Part shown: one piece after another, positions 59,101 to 64,000 of the stretch
How the letters are laid out: the number at the start of each line of letters is the position of its first letter
How positions within the stretch are numbered: the first letter of the stretch is position 1
Source: Zingiber officinale
Lineage: Eukaryota > Streptophyta > Magnoliopsida > Zingiberales > Zingiberaceae
Reading direction: 5' to 3'
DNA length: 64,000 bases
Assembly: GCF_018446385.1 (NCBI RefSeq)
Contig: NC_056001.1
Span: 6,467,600-6,531,599, forward strand
Made by a program: the position numbers and the translations under genes
The notes under the pieces: model-generated
Databases searched by the model: none
What the model saw: only the letters and a program-made list of their open reading frames with translations
Told to the model about the DNA's origin: nothing

Positions 59101-61997
59101 TGAGTTTATTTCTTCTTGTAAATTGCTATTTCTGGATTCATAGTGATGCATAGTTTCAATCAAACAATCAATTAATATTGTTTTCTAAAACAAAAATTGA
59201 TAAAACAAACCAATATTATCTTACTGAAAGATAATAAAAAAATAATAATGTAAAAATTAATGATTAATTGTAACCCACATTGAAAAAAAAAAATCATCAG
59301 AAAAATATAAGTTGAATGATGAGAGCAAAATACAAAAATGACACAGATATATCTTTTGCATACATCAATTCATAAGAATAACACTAGTAAGAAACTTGGA
59401 AAGACGCAAATCAGATAGGTAGCACATTTAGTCACACTTTCAAATTAAATATGATCCCAGAACTTAACTAGAGGAATTAAACTTGAAGAATGATTTGTGT
59501 TTCTGAAGAAAATGAGTCCCTTAACCATGTAGTTGAGTTGATCTCCATCATCTCTAAATAAACAAATCAAAGAGTTTACCTTGAGCAAATAAGCATATGT
59601 CCTTCATTTCAGAACAAAAGATTGATTCTAACTAAATAGATCTGATTACCTTGAACGAACAAACGTATGGCATTTTCATTTCATATGTTGGGTTTCATAT
59701 AGTTCAAGTACAATTTGACCATCAACACATGAGGGAGGATGCCAAGATCATAAAATTAGATATGATCTTTAGTTCAATAAACAGAATAATTTTTTTAAGA
59801 AGAGATATGAAGGGATCTCGTTTACTAAAGCAGTGAAAAAATTTGTAGTCTTTCATGTTATCTCTTTGCATTTGCCTGTGGTCTATTGAGCTGGCATTCA
59901 TATGTGACCATTTTCTCTATGAAAAAGGATCCTGAAGCTAAACATAGTGGCAGAAGGAAACAAACATCTGAAAATGGACGAGTGAGAAAGCTACGAGCCT
60001 TGGAGATCCACAATCAGTCTGAGAGGGTGCGCTCTTGAACTAATTTCATATTCTTTGCCTACGTATACCTGCAATTCATTTCAGCATGAAGGGTTCCTTC
60101 TAGCTTGCAGTATTCTGATGGTATCAGTTGCTTATCTACGCAGAATCGTCGGGATAGGATCAACTCCAAGATTAAGGTCTTGCAGGAAATCATACCGAGT
60201 TGCAAAAAGGTAATCTCCCTATAAATTCTACCTTGATCTACCCATTCCTTAATAATTAAAGCTCTTTGAATACTTTTAGTGCTTAATATGTTAATTATAG
60301 AGTCAGACCTCCACTAGTTATCCTATTTATCATTTTCCCAGTTTCTTTCCTCATTATTGGGCGAGTTTACAGGCTCTATACCCAAGTTTGATCTGGCTGG
60401 ACTATGATGGTTGATGTTTAACTATAATTCTAGCTTGTTAACATGAATGTATTAACGGGTTGTGTTTTCTTAAATTTTCTGGAAGTACTGGTAATCAAAT
60501 TCGAACTTTAACATTTTAAATGCATATTCTGGAGAATCACCCACTCAATTTTGGTTTTCCTATGATTTCAGCCTGACAAAGCATCAACGCTGGATGAGGC
60601 CATTGAATATATGAAATCCCTTCAACTCCAACTCCAGGTATAACTTGAACTTTACAGTTCAAATATCTTTTGTTCGGTTATGACTTATGAGGGCTTGAAA
60701 TAGGATAAACTGTTAACCTTCTCGCTGATCATGATTTATGACACATAATGTTATAGCTTCCTTCCCTTTGCTTGACCAACATATCATAGCCTGCTTCCTA
60801 TTCTGTTCTCATTCTGCTGATTTTATTGAAAGTTAACAATGAGAACATAAGCAAGAGCTACAGCAATAATTTCAGCTGAAGGTAAGAAAACTTACGCCAG
60901 CACCTTAGAGCCTCATTCAAGAATCAAGATTTAATTTGAAAGCTCGTTTGCTTGCTGCTTGGAGATAAGTTTCTTATCAGCCATTTCAAATTAAACTAGT
61001 TCACTTTTATGCAGCATATCTAGCTTGGGGCAAGTTACATGTAAGTCAATTGATTGGCTGGCCGATTGATACAGAACTTGTCATGATGCAACTTTACTTA
61101 ATTAGGCATACAAGGTTTCCTTAACACAGCAAGCTTTGCATGTCTCCGGGCATTGAAATAAAGTTACAAGCAAGAGATTGTGAAACTACTTGCATTTAGA
61201 TAAAATGTTCTTACCTTTTTTCTCTGGCTCGATCGCAGACTTACTAATATTTGTGGTTTTCAACTACTACAGATGATGTCTGGGGGATGCAACGTTGGCC
61301 CTCTGCTGTTTCCAGGTATCAGGCCATTCATGCCTCCCATGGGACTGGGAATGCATATGGGACTGGGCATGATGGATCTGGGAATGAATATGGGCGTAGA
61401 GATGGCTCATGGCTGCCCAATGCCTCCTTTTGGACCTCCTCCATTCCCATACTCAGCTATTGCAGGCCATCCGCCGGCACAATTAGGCCCTGCACCTCCC
61501 TCCTTACTGTTTCAGGCGGCTGCGCCAACAATCAATCAGGTCAGGGATGAACCAATCAATCTGCTGAATCTTTTGCATTATCCCGGAAGAAGTTCAGATG
61601 CTGCTCAGATCCCACCTATTTCCGAAGCTTATCCCTGGTTTATCGGCCCTAGAAGCACTCTTGCGCCACCTCAGGTAAATAGTTAAGGGCCATCGCTGTC
61701 AAATCATTTTTTATTATTTTCTTTCTTAGTGATGCAAGATTTACTCGATCTACATGTAGTTTGTCATAGATTTGAATACAATAAACACTATCTTATTCTT
61801 ACTTGCTTGGAAGTTTCAGAATCCAGTACTGTATGAACCCGAAACCGACGCAGGAGATTCTAGTGCCAGCCACAGCAGCAGGTAAGGTCGCTGCTATCTT
61901 ATGAATGATGAATGCAAGAAATATTGTTATTCGTCATTTGTGCTTAATCTGTTACGATCGCATGGAATTCAGTGTGTTTCCTATGGCTCCAGGTTGA
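32164..61997 (+). CDS. PIF-like bHLH transcription factor with one giant intron
   Basis: PIFs are nuclear bHLH regulators that act downstream of phytochrome. Exons: 32164-32243, 32345-32645, 59928-60026, 60144-60209, 60572-60637, 61273-61674, 61820-61881 and 61973-61997, giving 366 residues. A simpler start at ATG 32316, unspliced, gives 349. The N-terminus has an APB-like HDDDLMKLIWDLQTDG and the PIF motif FMEEDEMAAWL. After RKRK comes a basic region, ALEIHNQSERNRRDRI, then helix-loop-helix KIKVLQEIIPSCKK and DKASTLDEAIEYMKSLQLQ. A Met/Gly/Pro-rich tail (GMHMGLGMMDLGMNMG, then MPPFGPPPFPYS) is typical of PIFs. The exon at 32645 ends in phase 0 and the exon at 59928 starts in phase 0, and their products join as in family members. 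The 27.3-kb intron between them is full of transposons. The last exon could instead be read through to TAA at 61883. Joining of the two halves is inferred, not proven. Confidence 0.75.
33099..33539 (+). mobile_element. SINE with internal minisatellite expansion
   Basis: It is flanked by perfect 18-base duplications, CATAAGTGACAGTTCCCT, at 33081-33098 and 33540-33557. The head has an A-box-like GAGTTGGTATG and a B-box-like GGGGTCGAAACTC, as in tRNA-derived SINEs. The tail ends TTTCACCTTTTTGC. Between them the body contains five copies of a 52-bp unit, which makes this copy about twice the length of an ordinary SINE of this kind. Confidence 0.85.
33221..33480 (+). repeat. 52-bp tandem repeat inside the SINE, five copies
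   Basis: ACATGCTCGCTCAGGATGCT begins at 33221, 33273, 33325, 33377 and 33429, an exact 52-bp step. Copies are nearly identical and differ at GATGGCC versus GATGACC and at ATTTACC versus ATTTATC. High identity suggests recent amplification. Confidence 0.9.
33560..34300 (+). repeat. Unnamed AT-rich repeat family A, copy 1
   Basis: It shares ordered blocks with 52,800-53,300 and 57,630-58,000. These include CATCACAAAATGAGTG, then a GTTG.CCTT block, a later CCTAATTAAA-type block, AAGAGGCAAAAG, and GCATTGTGATGGAA near the end. Another shared block, AAATGTCTAAACGAGTATTAG, starts near 33583. The open frame at 33586-33804 is AT-driven and not recognised. The class is unknown; it could be a decayed LTR element. 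Confidence 0.45.
34335..36200. mobile_element. Copia LTR remnants, one in each orientation
   Basis: Positions 34,335 to about 35,660 carry GATTAG, AATCGATTAG and CAGTTGATTAG words and end in CCCCCATTCACACCCTTCCC, like the 3' part of a plus-strand SIRE-type LTR. From 35,770 the sequence GGTTAGAGGGGGAGGACGAA looks like the end of an LTR in the opposite orientation. No target duplications or coding parts were found, so the limits are rough. Confidence 0.4.
36201..37089. other. Intron DNA, nothing recognised
   Basis: AT-rich sequence gives way to moderate GC at 36,400-37,040. Two small overlapping frames there (36668-36925 minus, 36854-37045 plus) show no known domain. Confidence 0.3.
37090..37620. 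repeat. Satellite-like array with 74-bp higher-order unit of about 25-bp subunits
   Basis: Short units of the form GAATATTGCCCGGCTGGCTT follow each other with variation. In the best part, three subunits (beginning TATGAATATTGCTCTG, AAGAATATTGCCTGGC and CAAATATTGCCCGG) form a larger repeat. Starts at 37381, 37455 and 37529 give an exact 74-bp step. The left portion is more diverged. Confidence 0.75.
37653..37900. repeat. Tandem repeat, about 80-bp period, three copies
   Basis: CATCAGATGCC-type starts at 37655, 37736 and 37815, with a partial start at 37895, give steps of 79-81 bases. Each unit contains CTTCAAGT, GACTGAA, GTGAAGT and a TTATAAAAAGAAG stretch. It directly follows the 74-bp array. 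Confidence 0.75.
38040..38560 (+). repeat. Unnamed AT-rich repeat family B, copy 1
   Basis: Blocks such as TTTAGATAATTTCAACTAAG, then TTGGTAAATAATATTTTGAT, match the reverse strand of 51,900-52,270 in order, with related GCGTCC/GGACACCC and TATAGCAGC blocks nearby. An internal duplication is visible near 38,460-38,540. There is no coding capacity. The class is unknown. Confidence 0.45.
38853..39609 (+). repeat. 5' LTR of the Gypsy element
   Basis: It begins TGACCCGGCGGTAACGACGG and ends GCAGGATCA. A TATA-like CTCTATATAAGGG lies near 39373 and probably sets the transcript start. Small open frames inside it are not genes. Confidence 0.95.
39610..39631 (+). other. Primer-binding site of the Gypsy element
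   Basis: Directly after the LTR comes AATTGGCTTCGTCTGTGGGA. It resembles the TGGCGCCGTCTGTGGGA type of site found in many plant Gypsy elements, with two or three changes. Confidence 0.6.
39655..42316 (+). pseudogene. Gypsy gag-protease-RT fragment joined to integrase C-terminus
   Basis: Gag starts at 39655 (MDEAGRPHTVMLSQEELDAL). An in-frame TGA at 39922 breaks it before MDASPERINRQFSEVILRD. The core gag domain (AQRWFRRLPDESI, then AYIQRFNRVAMDI) precedes a protease with VFIDTGSSVNIIF. Near 41295 the frame shifts by one and a further TAG follows, after which protease reading resumes with YNVILGRPALSEFRA. The RT start (RDFSAEQNAIIRAEVENLLE, then VVLVSKPGNK) stops abruptly at about 42004. It fuses to the integrase tail (VGDLVWKKVKP, then WAGPFKVIKKLRSGAYYLED, then WSVNHLQPYRAG). 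The RT catalytic Asp pair and the integrase core are absent. Confidence 0.9.
42424..43077 (+). repeat. 65-bp tandem array, about ten copies
   Basis: Units contain GGAAGACCGTCGAGCTCCGA, GTTAAAAATCGAGAGTCG and GGCGACTATAAACCC. Starts at 42508, 42573, 42638 and 42703, then 42874, 42939, 43004 and 43069, show an exact 65-bp step. Copies between 42710 and 42870 have small deletions. The array sits between integrase and the 3' LTR. Confidence 0.95.
43660..43672 (+). other. Polypurine tract of the Gypsy element
   Basis: GCAGGGGAGGCAAG lies immediately before the TG of the 3' LTR, where plus-strand DNA synthesis is primed. Confidence 0.75.
43673..44430 (+). repeat. 3' LTR of the Gypsy element
   Basis: It begins TGATCCGGCGGTAACGACGG, ends GACAGGATCA and matches the 5' LTR over its whole length. 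The target duplication ATTAC follows directly. Confidence 0.95.
44440..44965. mobile_element. hAT-like non-autonomous repeat with GGGCCAACCC words
   Basis: Both ends are rich in GGGCCAACCC, GGGTTG and CAACCC words in opposite orientations around an AT-rich middle. This pattern is common in non-autonomous hAT elements. Its left part may have been cut by the Gypsy insertion. No end duplication was found. Confidence 0.4.
44968..46592 (-). mobile_element. Probable solo LTR (Copia, SIRE-like)
   Basis: The left end TGTTAGGACCTGTGC, then AGAGGGGGTGAATAGC, and the right end GATTGCATCAACA have LTR form for a minus-strand copy. The interior has GATCGATAT- and ATCGATTGAT-like words and about 55-bp degenerate units with GTCAACCTTGACC and GGACTT. 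No coding region, primer site or polypurine tract adjoins it. The 5 bases on the two sides (GCACG, ACATG) do not match well, so the limits are provisional. The right edge abuts LINE sequence. Confidence 0.5.
46593..48115 (+). pseudogene. LINE reverse transcriptase remnant, split by a hAT fragment
   Basis: The first part (46593-46805) reads NNMLFIDDIILV, with an IDD version of the catalytic DD motif. It continues, with a frame change, as KFKFSSIRRNKINIKLGDDK and LPISESFRYR, typical of plant L1-type LINE RT. The second part (47773-48115) resumes with FLQK, then FYQMIVRPVILYEAKY, EQKMKVTKMRMLRRMCKY and KTRL, matching the end of the same RT family. Several stops and frame shifts are present. A hAT-derived insert of about 970 bp separates the parts and is flanked by repeats of TTTAGGTATA. 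The start of the LINE is missing. Confidence 0.75.
46806..47772 (-). mobile_element. hAT transposase C-terminal remnant inserted in the LINE
   Basis: On the minus strand the stretch reads KSIVYLLFYKLLTLTLILL, then VATATIKSIF, then NRMSDD and MNDSFIVYVEKDIF, the C-terminal dimerisation region of hAT transposases. Stops are frequent and the N-terminal two thirds are absent. The 10 bases TTTAGGTATA occur on both sides (46796-46805 and 47773-47782). hAT elements make 8-bp duplications, so part of the match may be chance. Terminal inverted repeats were not resolved. Confidence 0.65.
48290..51190 (+). mobile_element. Ac-like hAT DNA transposon
   Basis: A nearly intact transposase frame sits between GC-rich subterminal regions. 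On the left are many CCCGG, CCGGGTC and GGCCCGG words. On the right are many GAACCGT and GAACCGGCGG words. A TATA-like CTATAAATAGAGAG lies near 48593 and a T/A-rich TTTTTAATTTTTAA tract follows the gene near 50,960. Exact ends and the 8-bp duplication were not found; candidate ends near CCTCGGGTAGAC and the inverse of CCAAGGCTAGAC are similar only loosely. Confidence 0.75.
48706..50829 (+). pseudogene. hAT transposase with BED zinc finger and one in-frame stop
   Basis: The frame runs 707 codons. A BED-type finger (CKHCNASYKF, then RHVEMKH) lies at about residues 85-110. Conserved hAT segments follow: SLDNASSNTACIDDL, RCACHVLNLCVQDGL and VPTRWNSAYQLL. A TGA at 50452-50454 interrupts it, and the same frame continues at once with the hAT dimerisation region (ILKWWSQKAQSFPVLSVIAK, then EILACPVSTVAVEQTFS, then LDDW). 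Only this one stop is seen, so decay is slight or it could be read through. Upstream start codons in other frames are not used. Confidence 0.9.
51900..52270 (-). repeat. Unnamed AT-rich repeat family B, copy 2 (inverted)
   Basis: The reverse strand carries TTTAAATAATTTTAACTAAG and GGTAAAGAGTATTATGATAT in the same order as copy 1 near 38,290-38,350. Similar GGACACCC and TAGCAGC-type blocks flank it. It lies about 13.5 kb from copy 1, in opposite orientation, within the same intron. Confidence 0.45.
52800..53300 (+). repeat. Unnamed AT-rich repeat family A, copy 2
   Basis: It shares TATCACAAAATGAGTG, a later AGAGATCCCAATTAAA-type block, ATTGTAATGGAAAAATG and AAGCAAGCATTAGTTT with copy 1, in the same order. 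Small minus-strand frames here are AT-driven. Confidence 0.45.
53301..54800. other. Intron DNA, nothing recognised
   Basis: AT-rich sequence without recognised protein. A poly-A run lies at 54655-54675. Part of it may be the decayed pol side of the Copia element to the right. Confidence 0.3.
54808..56253 (-). pseudogene. Copia gag polyprotein, decayed
   Basis: It starts MTKPSIYLQKFEGK, continues with the UBN2-type gag core (ESAKELWEKFLKLHKGTSEA, then LREKVTNRDSLRYALNAF), and then a zinc knuckle reading CYNCQEEGYIKDDY. In that knuckle the expected His and last Cys are replaced. An acidic, coiled segment (KLEDENDKLKLNLAN) and NYACENLNILQNLKFKN with RNFFIIPIENNLFW follow, as in SIRE-type gags. 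Stops and frame shifts separate the pieces. The protein normally packages the element RNA. Confidence 0.8.
56313..57528 (-). repeat. LTR of the SIRE-like Copia element
   Basis: It is about 1216 bp with TG and CA ends. The open frame at 56967-57287 on the plus strand lies inside it and is not a gene. A second LTR for comparison is not present in the window. Confidence 0.6.
57630..58000 (+). repeat. Unnamed AT-rich repeat family A, copy 3
   Basis: GCATCAAATCAACCCTAAAG, then AAAAAGTCAT, GGATAAGAAGA and GCAAAAGGTGT correspond to blocks in copy 2 (near 53000-53060) and, more weakly, copy 1. Confidence 0.4.
58001..59927. other. Right end of the giant intron, nothing recognised
   Basis: AT-rich sequence without transposon ends or protein frames of note. 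Part of it may be original intron. Confidence 0.35.
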
Positions 61998-62217
61998 AAC
62001 GTTGAACCAGCAACAGCGGCCAAATGGAAGTCAGAATGGGCGCATCAATTTGGCGACAAATCAAATGGAGTGCCTTGAAGTTTTTGTAGAATTTGTATAT
62101 ATGCAATGTAGTAGTTTAGTAATCTGTCTCCGAGTAAGGATCGCGGAAGGGGAACCCTTCAAAGTCAGGGAAAATAGTATTTATCTTGTACTTAGTTGAG
62201 TATGTGGACCATGTTGT

Positions 62218-62223
62218 AATAAA
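62218..62223 (+). terminator. Likely polyadenylation signal of the PIF-like gene
   Basis: AATAAA lies about 220 bases after the predicted stop at 61997, preceded by a TTGTA-rich stretch. Confidence 0.5.
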
Positions 62224-62409
62224 ATGTTGTATAGTCACTAGGTAATGCTGGGCTCTGTTTACACGAACAGAGGCTACTGCTGTAAAAGATGAGCTAATGT
62301 AGCCAGATAACTAAGAGAGAAATCATAAGTTCCATTTCCTAGTGGAGAAAGAAGCATAGAGAATTGTCTAGTCACAACAAGATGTCATCTTTGTTAGGGA
62401 GCCCTTCAA

Positions 62410-63292
62410 AGAAGGCGGTCACTGGCAACGGCGTCGGCAACCGATTGCGTAAGCTGGGAGGCCTCAGCGTAGTGAATTTTGGGGAGTAGTGGACGGGCAT
62501 AGGTGTGGAGCATGCTCGCTACATCGGCGCAGGAGGAGCAGCGAGTTGGAGCCCCCCGACCTTGTGGACCCTCGACGGTGCACCACCAGCAAGGGGTAAG
62601 CGTTAATGTACAACCGGTCCATCTGTAAGGGGAGAGGCAGATCCGTACTTTCCCAATGAGTCGAATCGAACTCTTGAATATTTGAGTTTGACTCGTTTAT
62701 AATTGAGCCGAGCTCATATTTTATTTAACGAATATATTCATGGCTCACGAGCTTATTCGAATTTTTATCGAACCTAAACGAAATTAATAAATATAAATTA
62801 TAGATTTAAATATTCATTAAAAACTAAATTATATATTTAGAGAAAATTCTTATTAAAATTTATAATTTTATTCTAATAAATAAATTTAATATATTTGTCT
62901 ATATATTTCATAAGTAGAGTGTAAAATTTATAAATTCAATATTAAAATTATTATTTTTATTTAAATGTTGATTCATAAGCTTAACGAACATGTTCACGAG
63001 CTAACGAGCCGAATATTATGAAACTTGAGCTTGGTTTGTTTATCTTAACGAGTATCATTAAACGAGTTCAAACGAACTTTTATCGAATTGAACTTCGAAT
63101 AGCTCACGAGTGACTTGGTTCATTTACACCCTTAGCCACACCTCCTGAAAGTGGGAGGTTGCGCGTCCAAACCACGTGCACGTATAGGTATTCCATTTGC
63201 TCCAGAAGGTCATACGTAGATATCAACTGGTCACGTCCACCGCCACATCCGCCTAGTGCTTGAGCCCCTTTGAGCAAAGTCGTGGTTTCCAC
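62410..63292 (-). pseudogene. MCTP/FTIP-like gene fragments (multiple C2 and transmembrane protein)
   Basis: Intact relatives are ER- and plasmodesma-linked proteins with three or four C2 domains and a C-terminal transmembrane region. Two separated pieces remain on the minus strand. Piece A (63292 to about 63144) reads STYDLLEQMEYLYVHVV, the start of the first C2 of short MCTPs. Piece B (about 62622-62410) reads DRLYINAYPLLVVHRRG, then after a frame shift MLHTYARPLLPKIHY, which belongs near the end of the last C2 domain several hundred residues later. An AT-rich repeat sits between them and most of the gene is gone. Identification rests on recognised family motifs. Confidence 0.7.
62645..63143. 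mobile_element. hAT-like non-autonomous element inside the MCTP-like remnant
   Basis: The right end, read on the minus strand, is TAAGGGTGTAAATGAACC, close to the ends of the element at 2421-3051. The interior has CTCGTTT, GAGCTC and CACGAGCT words in both orientations around an AT-rich core. The left end and target duplication are not clear. Confidence 0.5.
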
Positions 63293-63299
63293 TTAGAGA

Positions 63300-64000
63300 T
63301 TTTAGTAGAATTCTTTACTGGTCAAAGGTTGACTAATTTAATATGACAGAACACTTAAGTAAATCAAGATTGATTGGATATTTGACTGAAAAAATCCTAA
63401 CTTGAGGCTAGGTAAGGATAAGACTAACGAGATGGTTGGTAGAAGAAGAAAAACTGAGTCATGAAGGATCAGACACTTTATGTGAGAAATCCCGATGAGT
63501 GAAGTCAAATAGCTAGAAAGTCCTAATGAGTGGAGTTATGCAGTAAAAAAATCCTAGTGAATGTAGCTAGGTGGGAAAATCCTAATGAATGAAGCTAGGT
63601 AAAGAAAAGTTTTGGTGAGTGAAGTAAGACATTGAAAAATCCAAGCGGGTCAAAGATTAACCGGGCACCTGGTGTTTGGAAATTCAAATGAGTCATGGAA
63701 GACCTAACACTTAATACGAGAAGAAAAGTACAAGTGGGTCAAAGGTTGACCGGACACCTAGTGTTTGGAAGTCTAAGTGTGTCATGAAGGACTGAACACT
63801 TGACACAAGAAGAAAAGTCCAAGTGAGTCAAAAGATTGATCGAACATTTCGTGGAAAAAACCCAACGGGTCACACTTGACCTAATGTTAGGCAAGAGAAC
63901 CCTACACATGAATTAAGCAAGTTAGGATTTGGTAATCAATTGGCTCTAAGCTAATCAATTATGAGGTTCTTGCGAGAATACAGAAAGGACCCAAATCAAT
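63300..64000 (+). mobile_element. LTR remnant continuing past the window end
   Basis: It contains degenerate units of about 50-80 bases with GTCAAAGGTTGACCGG, AGTGTTTGGAA and GAAGAAAAGTCCAAG. These are the inverse of words in the LTR at 44968-46592 (GTCAACCTTGACC, GGACTT), so it is likely a related LTR in plus orientation. Confidence 0.45.

Larger units (their letters stand above)
32646..59927 (+). other. Giant transposon-filled intron of the PIF-like gene (about 27.3 kb)
   Basis: The donor AAG|GTGAGC follows codon 110 of the unspliced-start model. The acceptor is GAAAAAG|GATCC after a modest pyrimidine tract. Other introns of the gene are 91-635 bp. At least a dozen mobile-element copies in both orientations lie inside, listed separately. 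No other host gene is seen in the interval. Confidence 0.7.

Noticed and set aside
1-64000. A new defence or otherwise undescribed multi-gene system
   Set aside because: The host genes seen (PERK, DUF4378 protein, RPL18A, PIF-like factor, MCTP relic) are known families with no sign of acting as one system; the novelty lies in the gene architecture and repeats.

Overview
This is nuclear DNA from a flowering plant with a repeat-rich genome. Plant-type multi-exon genes with GT-AG introns sit among nested Copia, Gypsy, LINE, SINE, hAT and CACTA copies. The transposon mix resembles large monocot genomes, possibly Zingiberales, but that placement is only an inference. There are no bacterial operons, CRISPR arrays or phage genes.

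The left third (1-18,000) is mostly transposon-derived. It holds a short non-autonomous hAT element with a perfect 8-bp target duplication (2421-3051), LTR remnants, a 49-bp tandem array, a 3.6-kb non-autonomous CACTA element with a GC-rich core (6573-10202), and a nested stack at 11,880-14,955. In that stack a SIRE-like LTR, another LTR piece and a SINE interrupt or abut a decayed Copia gag-pol.

Three host genes follow. A PERK-type proline-rich receptor-like kinase lies at 18066-20204 (+) and has two oddities. A complete DUF4378/TRM-family gene lies at 22260-26603 (-) and rebuilds as five exons and 1005 codons. A complete 60S ribosomal protein L18a gene lies at 29714-31182 (+) and rebuilds as four exons and exactly 178 residues.

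The main find is a PIF-like bHLH transcription factor gene at 32164-61997 (+). Its N-terminal exons (32164-32645) and its bHLH exons (from 59928) are separated by one intron of about 27.3 kb, and both exon edges are in phase 0. The intron is packed with transposons: a SINE with an internal 52-bp minisatellite, LTR pieces, two satellite-like arrays, a Gypsy element with ATTAC target duplications and a 65-bp array, a LINE reverse transcriptase split by a hAT remnant, an Ac-like hAT transposase with one stop codon, a SIRE-like Copia 5' half, and several copies of two unnamed AT-rich repeat families. The active phytochrome-binding motif and one basic-region residue differ from the usual PIF pattern.

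Beyond the PIF-like gene, 62410-63292 (-) holds two widely separated pieces of an MCTP/FTIP-like (multiple C2 and transmembrane) gene, broken by deletion and by an insertion. The window ends inside another LTR remnant. Exon models were built by eye from splice signals, reading phase and family knowledge. No alignment or database search was run.
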